Shown: positions 44,887-56,323, counted from the stretch's first letter. The stretch is DNA of 64,000 bases from Heterohyrax brucei (GCA_028571685.1 CM053142.1:123992796-124056795); one strand, 5' to 3'. Notes: generated from the sequence alone by a model not told the origin. Numbers and translations: made by a program.

Positions 44887-45795
44887 TTCAGATTAGATAG
44901 TTGTTAGAAATTTGGTTGTGTGAAATTGGTGACAGCACACATTAGTAAGAAGATCAATATTAACAGGACTTCAACACAACTTGTGTACTCCTCCCATCTT
45001 AAACCAGTATTGCAATGACAGAGTAGCTGGGGCAGGGGGCCAGGGGCCACGCTCTCAGGGGAAATCGAGGCCAATTGGCACAGCTAGCTTTTTGCTAATA
45101 AGAACTCTCCACTCCCACACTGGTGAGTGGCATCTGGGGTCTTAAAAGCTGCCAAGCTGCCATCTCAGGGTACAGCAAATGGTCCCAACTTAGCAGGAAA
45201 GGATGATTAGTGAGGTCCATAACAACATGGGGGAAAGGGAATCCAGAAGAGAGAGAGACCCACATGAGTGGGTGTCTACGTTAATTTGTGACCGGAAGAA
45301 CCAGATAGTGCCCGGCCACCACCAGTGACAGCCATGATGGAGCTCACAAAGTTGAGTCTAACTGGCAACACAAGAATTAATTGAGGTGCACCCTGAGATC
45401 TCCACTAAAACACCACAATTGATGGTCCAGGGGCTTCGGGGCTCCCCTGAGAGCATGGCCGATGGCCCTGATGCTGCCCCTGTCCATAAATCATAATGAA
45501 GGTCAACTTTTTGGAGAGCAATGGATTGGACTTGGTGACACAGAGTGACCATATTTTGTGGGCACTTTATGGTTCTAGGCATCTATAGGATGTCATCCTG
45601 TTGACCTCATACTGGAAGAAGAGGAATGGGTGCAGAGGAGAAGATAGGAGACTGTTGGGAAGACAGGACATGTATGGAGCAGAGAGGAAGAGTGTGCTGT
45701 CACCATGCAGGGAGGGCAGTGGAAGCTGCATATAGGTGAGCATGCAAGTTTATATGGAAATGTACATTTTCATTCAATCATAACAAAAAAAGAAA

Positions 45796-45946
45796 TGTTG
45801 CCATGGAGTTCATTCTGACACATAGCAACCCTATAGGACAGAGTAGACCTGTCCCATAGAGTTTCCAAAGAGCATCTAGCAGATTCAAACTGCAGACCTT
45901 TTGGGTTGCAGCAGTAAATCTTAACCACTGTGCCACCAGGGTTTCC
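45796..45946 (-). mobile_element. AfroSINE next to L1
   Basis: GTTGCCATGGAGTTCATTCT, GTTTCCAAAGAGCATCTAGC and CACTGTGCCACCAGGGTTTC. The L1 inserted into its A-rich tail. Confidence 0.9.
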
Positions 45947-45956
45947 TTTAATAGAT

Positions 45957-46056
45957 TGTGTGTGTGTGTGTGTGTGTGTGTGTACGTGTGTGTGTGTGTA
46001 CATATATGTAAGTAAATATGCTCACATATATATGTACATATACATACATATGTGTG
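45957..46056. repeat. (TG)n microsatellite passing into (TA/CATA)n
   Basis: 45957-46010 alternates purine and pyrimidine without a break (TG units, one ACG, then TACATATATG), followed by imperfect ACATATA units. Confidence 0.95.
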
Positions 46057-46121
46057 TCATGCTAAATAATCAATATGAGCTTTTGTTTATACTTTTGCAA
46101 TTTTATTCATCCATTAAGCTT

Positions 46122-46550
46122 ATAATGGATTGAATTATCCTCTAAAAACCATATGTGACCAAAGTCCTAATCTCTGTACCCATAAATATTACCCTGTTTG
46201 AAAACAAGTCACTCTCTGTTTATGTTAATGAACCATACCAGAGTAGGCTGGGTCCTAAACCCCATGAGTTTCTTACTGTGTCTTATAAAAAGAGTAGAAT
46301 AGACACAGAGACACACACGGGGTGAGGGGCAGGGAGTGCCAACTGCCAAAGGATGTCAACCAAGGAACACCTAGGAATGCGGAGGAACCCCAGGGATACC
46401 AAGGGCAGGGACTCCTGCCCTAGTCTCAGTGCCCTGATTTGGACTTCTGGATTCCAGAGCTGTGAGAAGATTAATTTCTATTCTTTAAAGCAAGCCATTT
46501 ATGGTATTTTGTTGTTGTTGTTGTTACAGTAGAACTAGGTAACTAAGACA
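46122..46550 (+). mobile_element. ERVL-MaLR LTR (diverged), plus strand
   Basis: ATAATGGATTGAATTATCCT, GTTAATGAACCATACCAGAG, GTGTCTTATAAAAAGAGTAG, CCAGAGCTGTGAGAAGATTA and GAACTAGGTAACTAAGACAG. Different subfamily from 41268. Confidence 0.85.
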
Positions 46551-46629
46551 GAAGTTCTTTAATAGTGAACACAGACCAAACCACCATGGACCCCCACATG
46601 CACTAGACATACAGCTTTCTGAGAAGTAC

Positions 46630-46845
46630 ACTGATAATAGCTAACATCTGTATTGCATTTGATGAACTGTATAACCCTTCAAAAACATTTTTACTTGATT
46701 CAGATTACACATACTTTATTTTCTAGCTCCCAAACTATGTTTCAGAATAGTTACGTGACTTGCCAAAAGCAGGATTGTCAACTGGCATGAAATGGACTGA
46801 ACCAAAACTTTTGTTCTTTAGAATATGATACAATGCCTCTTTGTG
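46630..46845 (-). mobile_element. MIR SINE
   Basis: AATAGCTAACATCTGTATTG, GAACTGTATAACCCTTC and TAGTTACGTGACTTGCCAAA match the MIR reverse complement. Confidence 0.75.
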
Positions 46846-47283
46846 GCAGTATCTTTAATGTTTGACTTAGTAAGTTAGGCTTATTTGAACTGTATGCCTC
46901 AAAAGGGAAATGAATTTTGCTTGCTGTTGTAGTATGAAAAATAAGCTAAGATTACAGTTTCCTTCTTTTATATATTTGAGTATGTCTGTGTATAATATGT
47001 ATTATTCTAAAAGGTCCAATAGGTGTATGTGGAGAAACAGCAAAAGAAAAATGAAGAATTTTAAACTTAAAAAGTCTCTTAGGAAAAAGTCTACAAATTA
47101 TCTTCAGGTTTTGTCAGCAGAGAAGTCAGTATGATTAAACACATTAGAAAGACAACCAAAAAATCTATATAGCTTTTTTGGAAAATCATTTTTCTGTCCT
47201 GCATGTCAGCAAAATCTTACTATTGGGGTAACAGTTGAGATAGTTTTATATACATTTTTTTTTCCTACCTCCTAAGGTTTCCT
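46846..47283. other. Unassigned sequence
   Basis: Nothing recognised. Confidence 0.5.
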
Positions 47284-47459
47284 AGGAGCCCCAGTAGCAT
47301 AGTGGTTAAGGGTTTGATTGCTAGCCAAAAGGTTGGCAGTTCAAATCCACCAGCCATTCCTTGGAATCTATCTGGGGCAGTTCTACACTGTCTAGAGCAT
47401 CACTGTCAGTCAGAATCAACTGGACACAATGGGCCTTTCTGGTTTGGGTTTGGGTTTTC
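47284..47459 (+). mobile_element. AfroSINE, near full length
   Basis: AGGAGCCCCAGTAGCATAGT, GCTAGCCAAAAGGTTGGCAG, AGTCAGAATCAACTGGACAC and GGTTTGGGTTTGGGTTTT. Confidence 0.93.
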
Positions 47460-47461
47460 TT

Positions 47462-47673
47462 TGAGCCCCAGTGACACAGTGGTTAAAACACTCAGCTGCT
47501 ACCCAAGAGCTTAGTAATTTGAAGCAATTAACTGCCCCACAGAAGATAGATGTGGTGGTCTGTCTCCACAAAGCTGTACAGCCTTGAAAGCCCTAGGGAG
47601 CAGTTCTACTCTGTCACTTAGGGTTGCTATGAGTCAGAATCGACTCAACTACAGTGAGTTTAGGTTTCTGATT
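47462..47673 (+). mobile_element. AfroSINE variant in tandem with the previous SINE
   Basis: GAGCCCCAGTGACACAGTGG, GATGTGGTGGTCTGTCTCCA, GCCTTGAAAGCCCTAGGGAG and CTATGAGTCAGAATCGACTC. It starts within two bases of the first SINE tail. Confidence 0.9.
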
Positions 47674-47754
47674 TGGTAGAATTTTCTCAGAGTTTTCCCA
47701 GTATCTCCCACAGTAAAACTTAATATTCTCCCCACAACTCACTCAAATTTTTTT

Positions 47755-47971
47755 TGCTGTTGTTAAGGTTGTTGTTAGGTGCCACTGAGTCAATTCCAAC
47801 TCATAGCTACCCTATAGGACAGAACAGCATTGCCCAATAGGGTGCTGAAGGCTATCATCTTTAAGGAAGCAGACTGCCACATCTTTCTCCTCTGGAGTGG
47901 CTACTGGATTTGAGTTGCCAACCTACTGGTTAACTGCTGAGTACTTCACCACTGCACTCACGAGGGATCCT
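47755..47971 (-). mobile_element. AfroSINE variant with (GTT)n tail
   Basis: TTGCTGTTGTTAAGGTTGTT GTTAGGTGCC then ACTGAGTCAATTCCAACTCA is shared with the RTE 3' end at 10790; the body (AGGAAGCAGACTGCCACATC) is the SINE variant. Confidence 0.9.
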
Positions 47972-49039
47972 TTCGCTAGGGTTAGAAACCTCATTTATCT
48001 GTCCCTTCTGGCCAGAAACTGGCCAGATACATTCCTGATCCAGTCTCCTGTTGTATTTAAACGCTACTTCCCCTAGGCTCTCCCCTTCCCCACCAACCCA
48101 AAAAAGAAGAAGAGAAACAATAGCTTCCACTAATTCATTTCTCCACAGAATTAACCAGCAATTCTACTGTTATGCATACAAATCAAAAGGAATAGACATA
48201 TATAATTTATTTATCACTCTATGTATCCTCATAAGCAAGTATTCCGATGAGACAGTTGTTCTGAAGACCTGAAAGACGTAAACAGCGGCTCAGCACCCAA
48301 GTCTCTGGTGAAAACAATTGATATGAAAATGGAACCTCCGAAGAGAAGAGTTCACAAGTGGAAGTCTGACGGAAATGAGTTTTAGATTCCTTAAGTATGT
48401 TAGTCTAGGTACAGATGATTAATTTTCTGAGTTATGTAATATAAATGAAAATATTGCATATTCTTCTAATCCTAGATAATTATTTATGGTTCCATCAACC
48501 ATAAAAGGAATTATTTAACACTAGATAAATTATGAAATTCATTAATTGCCAACCTAGAGAATTACTGTTGGCTCACTTGATTAGGTCTCTTCTTAGAATC
48601 AACAGTTTAAAGGCACTTCTTTAAATTAATCTGACACTAGTGATTTCAGAAGCTGTAAGACATACGAACTTGCATTAATGAGAATCTTTTAATTTTGTGT
48701 TCTCTTTTCATTAATTGACAAAGAAATACTCACTGATATTTAGCCTCAAAGTCATCTCATAAGCTATCTTTACATAAGAGCAAATTCAAAATTAAAGTTG
48801 CTGCTTAAATTAGCAAGTAATGATTGTTTAATTACAAAAGGGGAAATGCTTACATAATTTTTTCTGGATTCTTAAAAGGAAAGTAATATTGCTTGTGAAG
48901 AAATGAGGATCAGAAGTGAGCGTGGCTGATTTCCAAGAAGAAATTTGTTTTAATGATTGTATCATTAAATGTCTCTAAAGCTACGCAACAGGTACAGTGA
49001 AGCAGAGAAAAAAATTTTACAGAGATATAAAAACTGTTT
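47972..49039. other. 1.07 kb unassigned; candidate conserved block at 48390-48900
   Basis: No repeat recognised. 48390-48900 is about two-thirds AT with repeated ATTAAT/TAATTA motifs (TGCATTAATGAGAATC, GTAATGATTGTTTAATTACA). No coding evidence. Confidence 0.35.
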
Positions 49040-49470
49040 CTCCCTTGGCTTCCAGGATGTCACTGTCGTCCAGTTCACTTCCACACTCTCTGACAATTTA
49101 CCAGTATTTTCCAGTGGCCCCTCTTCCTCTGCGTACCTTGTCAGTCTGATTTCTTTATTGCCTCACACACTCCCCCCAAGATGGTCTTGTCCACATCCAT
49201 AAATTCAGCTGTCATCAATATGCTAATAAAATCCACATCTTCCATACAAACCTCACTCCACATTCCCAATCCACCTTTTTAACTGTCTTCTAGAGCCTTC
49301 AACTTCTGTAACACAAGACCTCAAAATGAACGTATCTGAAATTTGCTATCTCTATTCTCTATCCCATAGCCAAATAATGTTAACCCTCTGTAGGCCCTTT
49401 CCCAGCAAATGGTTTCAGTCTTCTCCTTCCATGCTTTCACCATCATAACTTAACATCTTCGTATCACTGG
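49040..49470 (+). mobile_element. Diverged L2 LINE fragment
   Basis: GGCTTCCAGGATGTCACTGT, TCAATATGCTAATAAAATCC and GACCTCAAAATGAACGTATC TGAAATTTGCTATCTC follow the L2 ORF2 order at low identity. Confidence 0.5.
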
Positions 49471-50202
49471 AACAATGCTGTTTCACAAGACAACACTAAA
49501 ATGCTGACTCTAATTTACTTCAGCTCATGGAGATCTATGCAGCAGACTATATTTGTGCCTCATAAATTTCTTTCGGAAAATTCCTTAGCTCCCAGTTATA
49601 GCCTTTCTCTCTAGGGCTCACATATAGTCCATGGAATCAGAGCTCCAGATGCCAGGCTACTCCATGCCCCTGCCCTCTTTCAGATCTTGGCTCTCCAGAA
49701 GCCATACACAAATATCTCCTTTGGAAACTCATTTGTTTTCAAACAAGTCTCCATTCAAACAGATGCATAGGGAAACTTCTGATCCTGCACACACAGAGAT
49801 ACCACAATCTCTGCTCTCAACAGCAGTACACACACACACACACATCTCCTAAAATCACACTTCTCATTACCTACCAGTTAATCTACACTACAGCAGGAGG
49901 GTAGAAAACTGACATAAGGAGAAGGAGCATGAAATAAAACTGTCAATGTTTATAGAAATAAAGTTTATCAATTAATTTCAAATTATTTAATATTCCTGAT
50001 AGGCCTATGGGCTTGAAGACAGTATTGCACTTTGATAAAAGTTTAACAGCAAACTGTTATTAAACCTATGATCAAAATTCAGTATTCTCACCTCTAAATA
50101 ATTTTATGATTTTCAAGTTCATCTGGTCCAACCTATTCACTTTTTCAGACGAAGCTGATACCAGAAAGTAAATCAAGTAACACACTAACAGTAAAACCAA
50201 CA
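49471..50202. other. Unassigned, with a short (CA)n at 49828-49844
   Basis: Nothing else recognised. Confidence 0.5.
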
Positions 50203-50780
50203 CCTTAGTCTTCTGTAGTATCTCTCTATTGTTACATAACAAATTACTGCAAAGTAGGAGGCATAAACAATGCTCATTTATTAGTTAACAGCTCTACAGG
50301 TCAGAAGTCTAGGCACGGCGTGACTGGTCTCTCTGCTCCAGGTCTCACAGGTTAAGGTTAAGGTGTCAGCTAACCTGCATCCTCACCTGGAGCTCAAGTC
50401 ATCTTTGAAGTCCACGAGGTTGTAACAAAACTCAGTTCTTTGTTATTGTAGGACTGTGGTCCCTACTACCTTGACCTTGCTCTCAGGTCCTATAGGACAC
50501 CGCATTCCTTGCCACATGGTCTCCTCCATTTTCAAAGCAAGCACAGAGATTCCTCCCTGTTTAGAAAAAAATCCTCTTCGTTTTGAATCTCTTTCTCCAG
50601 GCAGAGTCCAGTCTTTTTTACAGCTCACATGATTAGGTCAGGCTCACATCTTTCCTTCTTAAAGCCACATAACATAGTCTAACCACAGAAATGACTGTCC
50701 CATTAGACTCACAGATCTTATCCCAAGTCATGACTTCCAAGAAGAGGAAATTCTGACTCTCTCTCCAGAGAACACCTCAA
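50203..50780 (-). mobile_element. MLT1-type MaLR LTR
   Basis: TTACATAACAAATTACTGCA, CTCTACAGGTCAGAAGTCTA, CTCTGCTCCAGGTCTCACAG and GCATTCCTTGCCACATGGTC match MLT1 in reverse complement. Confidence 0.75.
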
Positions 50781-51099
50781 GTTACACATAAAGCATTGCT
50801 TTAGACAACTGAGTGTGGAGAGAGTCTTCTGACATGGGACAAGAAGTCAAAGAAGACAGTAATTACATCATGTATCAAAATGACAACCAGTCAAATAGTC
50901 ATCACAGTGGGTCATTTCAATTGATCTGAAAATGATTCAATATAAATTTAAAATGCAACCTCTAAGAAGTGTCATCTATTCAAGTATCCACTCACATATC
51001 CTATATTCATTCACTAACAAAAGAAAGTTTACACTTAACAGGAACTGTGGTTGAGCATGTGCTGCAGTGGGTCTTCTTTTTCTTTTTCTTGTGTACTTT
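50781..51099. other. Unassigned sequence
   Basis: Nothing recognised. Confidence 0.5.
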
Positions 51100-51255
51100 T
51101 TGAGAATCAATGATATGATTATTTTTAGTTTACAAACAAGAAAACTAAGCAAAAAGAGAAACTGATTCAAAATCACATACCCAGTAAGTGGTAGTACTGT
51201 GATTTAAACCCTGACAATCTGATTCAAGAAACCAGTATGCTCTGCCACCTCAATC
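51100..51255 (-). mobile_element. MIR SINE
   Basis: TTTACAAACAAGAAAACTAAG, CAAAATCACATACCCAGTAA and GTGGTAGTACTGTGATTTAA ACCCTGAC match MIR in reverse complement. Confidence 0.85.
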
Positions 51256-51709
51256 ATCAATTGATGAGCACATTACAAATTCTAGACACTCAGGATTTTT
51301 TTAAAAAAGGTTACCTTCTTATTTCATTAATGAGGATTATACACATATCATCTGATAATGGATTTGATGTGATCTGATATTACTCGTCTCTTTGGAACGA
51401 AATGCATTGCTAGAGTTTTTACAATTTTCAGGGTGATAATGACCACTTCTTCCTTGTAAACCTTCCTGTTTTCAGAAGCAAGTCCTCACAGAAGTTTCCA
51501 GCAAGTAGAAAAACACTAATGGACATCCCAGTCAATATATAATTATACACTTTTCTGAGATATATGCCAAATATATGGGGTTTTATCTTTCGAAACACCA
51601 CCATCCTTCAACAACATATCTCTCACTTCCCATCTAAAAAAAGAGAAAAGAAAATGAGTTTTTGTCAATCTGAGTATAAACAATTTTTATAGTTGCAAAT
51701 ATAATGTTT
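51256..51709. other. Unassigned sequence
   Basis: Nothing recognised. Confidence 0.5.
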
Positions 51710-51721
51710 GACCACATTTGC

Positions 51722-51818
51722 CAAAGCCAAAGCCAAATGCCGTCAAGTCAGATCCGACTCATGGCAACCCTAGGGGACAGGGTAGAACTGATCCCCAGAG
51801 TATTCAAGGAGCACCTGG
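51722..51818 (-). mobile_element. 5'-truncated AfroSINE with target duplication
   Basis: AATGCCGTCAAGTCAGATCC and GAGTATTCAAGGAGCACCTG; the tRNA-like head is absent. GACCACATTTGC (51710-51721) and GACCACATTTAC (51819-51830) bound it, so it was truncated on arrival. Confidence 0.92.
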
Positions 51819-51830
51819 GACCACATTTAC

Positions 51831-53349
51831 AAATAAAATTTTATTTTGCCTCAAGAACTTTGGTTTGTCTAGCAAAGCGTCAGTGTAATACAGAGAAATG
51901 TCTTTTTTTTTTTAATTATTCTTTTTGTAGCAAGGGCTATGTAGATGGAAGAGAAACCAGTGTACAAGAACCTTTAGTGTGTCAGAGCCTTTAAGGATTA
52001 CCACCATCCTTAAAACACCTTGAACATTTAAACTAAGTGGCCTGAGTATCTATGTGATTTTTTATTTTTTTATCAGCTAATTTGTATTCTTCCCATAATG
52101 CTGACATTACTTGCAGAATGTTTTATTCTCACTGTGTGTGCACACGAGTGTGTGTGTTTCAAAAGAGACATACAAGAAGAGACGCATCACTATTCCTGAA
52201 GCGTTTTTAAACTGAACTCCAAATTCAAGAGATTTATGGTCTAAGTATGAGTACACAGTACATTTTCAAAGCTAACCTTTCATCAGAATCTATAATGAGA
52301 ATTCAAACAGAAAAAAAATCATCTGACAATCACATTACATTTTACTATATTTTCTCTCACCTTCTTATATTTCTTTCCCTTCTACAATTTTTAAATTCAA
52401 GTTTACTAGAAAGCTTTTTGACAGTGCAAAACCACTTCCCAATTATATGCTTAATACTTAAATACCTAACAGCTTATCTAATAGTTGTTTAAATAATAAA
52501 CCCAATTATGACAATCATTAGCATTTTTCCATTTGCTCTTCTCTAATTAAGACTGTACAGCACAAAGGTAGAGACACAATACAAAGGATGCTGAAGAGAG
52601 CAGTGCAAAGTCATCAGCATAAGGCGTGGGACAGGCATCTTGGAATATTTACTAATGTATATTTGAAACTGTCTGCCAAAACCTCAGAGCAATTTTGGGG
52701 CATGAGTCTGTAACATTTTTATGAGAAGGGAATTTTTGCTCCCCCAGAAGAGGAGAAAGATAATCCTCAAAGGCAAGTTCTGCCTCCAGTGGCTCATTTG
52801 TTCTGTTGAGTTAGGAATAGTTTCTAATTAGCAGGCCTCGCGCTTGGACTATCAAGAAAATTCATGCCTAGAGGTAAAAGCTGCAGAATCATGTCCCAGA
52901 GATACCAGACACCTTTCTTTCCACAGTAGCTTTGAGAACAATCCACCCAGTGGGTTGTCTTTGTTTTCTTTTGCCCTAATCTGCACAGCTGAAGAACAAC
53001 TCACATTTAAAACGAAAATCGGTCACACACACAAAAGTCTTACCTGTAGCCTTGATGTGTTGGCATCAATGAAAACATTTCCTGGTATAGAAAGTTGTTT
53101 CCCAAAGCCACGTGAGTCAGGGGTGTACTAATGAGATGGGGCGCCTAGAGGTCACAGTAAACACCTTTTAGTAAACCTTGTAACTGATACTATGAACAGG
53201 TGGGGTGGGAGGGTTAAAGGATCCAATAATAAGCCACAGCCTGGGACAGCGAGGCAGGAAAAGCACATGAAGGCCCCACCAGTAGTTTGGAAACCCCCAA
53301 GACTATTATGTCCTAAACATTATGAGAGTACGCCGACCAAGACTCACAC
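51831..53349. other. 1.5 kb unassigned
   Basis: T run near 51902-51913; a short GTGTGTGCACACGAGTGTGTG stretch at 52133-52156. No repeat family or exon supported. Confidence 0.5.
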
Positions 53350-53475
53350 CAAACCAAAACCACTGCTGTTGAGTCGATTCCAACTCATAGCGACCCTATA
53401 AAACAAAGTAGAATTGCTCCACAGCATTTCCAAATAGCAGCCACAGCACTTAACCACTGTGCCGCCAGGGTTTCC
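53350..53475 (-). mobile_element. AfroSINE with internal deletion
   Basis: AAACCAAAACCACTGCTGTT, GAGTCGATTCCAACTCATAG CGACCC and CCACTGTGCCGCCAGGGTTT. About 35 bp around the GCGCCTGGCGGATT region are missing. Confidence 0.92.
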
Positions 53476-53572
53476 TTTACCAGGACTACTGATTAATGAT
53501 ATTGACTATTAGATATTAAAAGAACAAGAACTTCTTTCAGCTGTTTTTCAGGATTAATCAGAATATGCTGAT

Positions 53573-54033
53573 GTGGGGAGCAGGAACGGTGGTGCCTAGG
53601 TGTAAGCACTATGTGATCTTCCAGCAGAGACACACAAGAACATAAAGCTGATGATGAGATCTGAACCGTGATCTCAAAGGAAAATGCATGCACAACATCC
53701 CATAATAAGTCCCACCAGTTCTTCCCAGAACTCTTTGCTGCAGACTCCATTTTGTACAAAGAGGCATGGACAACCTAATTTCCCTAGCCTTGCCACTTCC
53801 TAGAAATCTCCACCTCCAATATTAATAAAACATGAGACCCTTCCCAAAAATCTTTTATCAACTCTGACAAAAACTGTTTAGGGAAGCAGAGGAAGGTGTT
53901 CCTTAAGCCTTCTCTATCTCAGTTTGCAAGCCTATTTAATAAAGCTTTCCTTGTGGGGAAAGAGTGTCTTACCTGTCCACTCTTGGTCAGTGAGGGGTAA
54001 GAACCTGAGGGCATTCGAGATGGTCAGTAACAC
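53573..54033 (+). mobile_element. Candidate ERV LTR (tentative)
   Basis: Begins TGTGGGGAGCAGGAACGGTG, has AATAAA at 53938-53943 followed by GCTTTCCTTGTGGGG and a short G/T-rich stretch, ending near GTAACA. This is the layout of a class I ERV LTR. No internal retroviral sequence adjoins and no target duplication is clear. Confidence 0.45.
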
Positions 54034-54441
54034 TAAGAATCCAATTCTTCTGGTCAAATGAATTAAAGGAATAGCTGAGTCTCCTCTTTTCTCAAAAAGA
54101 GAGCAGAACACATTTGAGGTATCTTGCAAATCACTGTCTTCATCACAGGTGGCTTCATACTTTAGAAGCTATAAGGAATTCCTCAGCTGCTGCTCTCATT
54201 CAGAATTTACAAACCCAGGTGCTGCTGGTCTCATCACATCCCTGTCTCAGCTAGTGTCTCCGAGACCAAATGCTTGTTTGCTATCTGGTCTACAAGACTT
54301 GGTCATGCTCTCCTTTCCCCTCTCCCCTTAATGCTAGCCAGAGAGATCACCTCACACCTCAGTCTGAGACGAGGCTGGTTTCCATTGTTCTGGCCCACTG
54401 AGCCTTAAATCCATCCTGCAGTCCCTCCTCCAGTCTCTCTC
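54034..54441. other. Unassigned sequence
   Basis: Nothing recognised. Confidence 0.5.
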
Positions 54442-54557
54442 ATTACCCACTGCCGTTGAGTCCAGTCTGACTCATAGCAACCCTAAAGGTCAGAGTAGAA
54501 CTGCCCCATAGAGTTTCCGAGGAGCACCTGGTGGATCTGAACTGCTTATCTTTTGGT
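54442..54557 (-). mobile_element. AfroSINE, head-truncated
   Basis: CCACTGCCGTTGAGTCCAGT, GTTTCCGAGGAGCACCTGGT and GAACTGCTTATCTTTTGGTC; the tRNA-like part is missing. Confidence 0.9.
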
Positions 54558-54861
54558 CTTTTAGATGTCTCTTCCTCCCTTAGATTCTTTCACAAATAAA
54601 GGAGTGGATTTCAACTCATACCAACCCTTTCACAAACAACACAGACAAATTGTCTTGAGATAGCAGAAAGAAGTGGAGCAAAAAGTCTTCTCTATCCTAC
54701 AATCAATCATTAAGAGGGCAGTACTGAAGTTTTTTGTCTCATTTTCTCAGTTATTGGTCATCATGCTTGTAATATATTGAGCATCATAAATAAAACTGGA
54801 TTTCCTCAGGTTACATAAAGTAGCCAAGGTTGAGATGAAATGGCATCTGACACATACCTTG
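54558..54861. other. Unassigned sequence
   Basis: GATTTCAACTCATACCAACC near 54608 may be a further SINE tail scrap; otherwise nothing. Confidence 0.4.
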
Positions 54862-55043
54862 AAAACTTGCTGCTATCAAGTTAACTGCAACTCACAGTGA
54901 CACTGTGGAACAAAGTGGAACTACCCCAAAGAACATCCAAACAGACTGTCACATCTTTCTCCTGTGGCACTGCTGGTAGGTTCAAACTGTCAGCCTTACT
55001 GTTAGCAGCTAGATGCTTTAACGACATAACCACTAGGGCTCCT
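54862..55043 (-). mobile_element. AfroSINE variant (GCAGACTGCCACATC type)
   Basis: CTGCTATCAAGTTAACTGCA, ACAGACTGTCACATCTTTCT and TAACCACTAGGGCTCC. Confidence 0.88.
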
Positions 55044-55384
55044 TACATGAAGCTTCGAGTATTAAAAAAACAAACAGCTCTACTCTCCAGCTCCTTGCCC
55101 CATTTCTTCTCCAGATGAAAGAAATGGTTTCACATTTTTTGCCTATGTTATATTACGTTATCCCAAACTTAGTGGATTGGAACAGATTAAATCTAATATA
55201 CTTTGCTAACAGGAACATAACTTCTAGACCATTTACTCAATAAAGAAACAGAAGCAACAGGAAGAAAGCTGGCCTAGAAGGTGACCTAGCTTCTCTGCAG
55301 TTTCTTTCTGGCACACGATTCTACAGTTCTGAGAAGCAAGCATTGATTAGCCTTTGCAGTTCACTGAAGTGTGTTCTTTAGTTC
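55044..55384. other. Unassigned sequence
   Basis: Nothing recognised. Confidence 0.5.
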
Positions 55385-55760
55385 CCCACTCCATGACTTA
55401 CTTTGTGCCAAGCCCTTAGCTAAGATAACGCAAGGCAGATACCGTCAAAAATCTTACTGAGCTCATGTTTTATTGGAGGGAAGGAAATTAAAAAGTAGAA
55501 TAGGGTAATTCAGATAATGATAAGTACTTAATGTGACTAGGAGTGACTGGAGGAAGGGTGAAGACAGCATTAGAAAGAGCTAAGAATTCTCAGAGGAGGT
55601 GACAATTGAGAGATCCGAATGACAAGTAAGACACAGATGGGTAAGATCTGGGGGACAAGCCTCTCAGGCAGTGAGAAGAAGAAATGCAAAAACCCTAAAG
55701 CGGTCATGATCTTGATATGTTGAAGGAATAGAAGAAAGGCCTAGTTAAGCAACACCTTTT

Positions 55761-56253
55761 ACTGCGGATTCAGTTGTATCTCCCCAAAGTGTGTGTCAAT
55801 GTGGCTAGCCCATGATTCTCAGTACTGTATGATTGCCCACCATTTGTCATTCAGTGTGATTTTCATATGTGCCATAAGTCCTACCTCTGTGACGTTAATG
55901 AGGCAGGACTCAATCTGTAAGATTAGATTGTATTTTGAGGCAATCTCTTTTGAGACACAGAACAGAGAAGTGAGCGGAGAAAGAGGAGGACCTCACACCA
56001 CCAAGAAAGCAATGCTTGGAGCAGAGTGTCTCCTTCAGACCTCAGGTTCCTGCACTAAGAATTTCCTAGTCTAGGTGATGATTAATGACAAGGACCTTCC
56101 TCCAGAGTCAACAGACAGGGAAAGCCTTCTTCTGGAGCTGGCACCTGAATTCAGACTTCTAGCCTCCTAGACTATGAGAGACTAAACTTATATTTAATAA
56201 AGCCATCCACTTGTGATATTTCTATTATAGCAGCACTAGATAACTAAGAAACC
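55761..56253 (+). mobile_element. ERVL-MaLR LTR inserted in L2
   Basis: GCGGATTCAGTTGTATCTCC, GAGGCAGGACTCAATCTGTA, TTGAGGCAATCTCTTTTGAG, AATAAAGCCATCCACTTGTG and AGCAGCACTAGATAACTAAG. Confidence 0.92.
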
Positions 56254-56323
56254 TCACTATATTGATACGCATTGATATATTTCTATTATAGCATCACTAG
56301 ATAACTAAGACACTTCACTATAT
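56215..56323 (+). repeat. Tandem duplication of LTR end and flank
   Basis: GATATTTCTATTATAGCAGC...CCTCACTATATT (56215-56264) is followed by GATATATTTCTATTATAGCA...CTTCACTATATG (56273-56323). The unit spans the last bases of the LTR and its flank, so it arose after the LTR insertion. Confidence 0.88.

Larger units (their letters stand above)
44079..45784 (+). mobile_element. 5'-truncated young L1 LINE, 1.7 kb, with target duplication
   Basis: Contains the ORF2 end (to 44798) and the complete 3' UTR, ending AATCATAAC plus A-tail. The 3' UTR matches 30443-31057. AAAAAAAGAAA occurs at 44068-44078 and 45785-45795, a perfect 11-bp duplication. The insertion sits in the A-rich tail of the SINE at 45796. 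An open 174-codon ORF2 end points to a younger age than the L1 at 0.3 kb. Confidence 0.93.
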
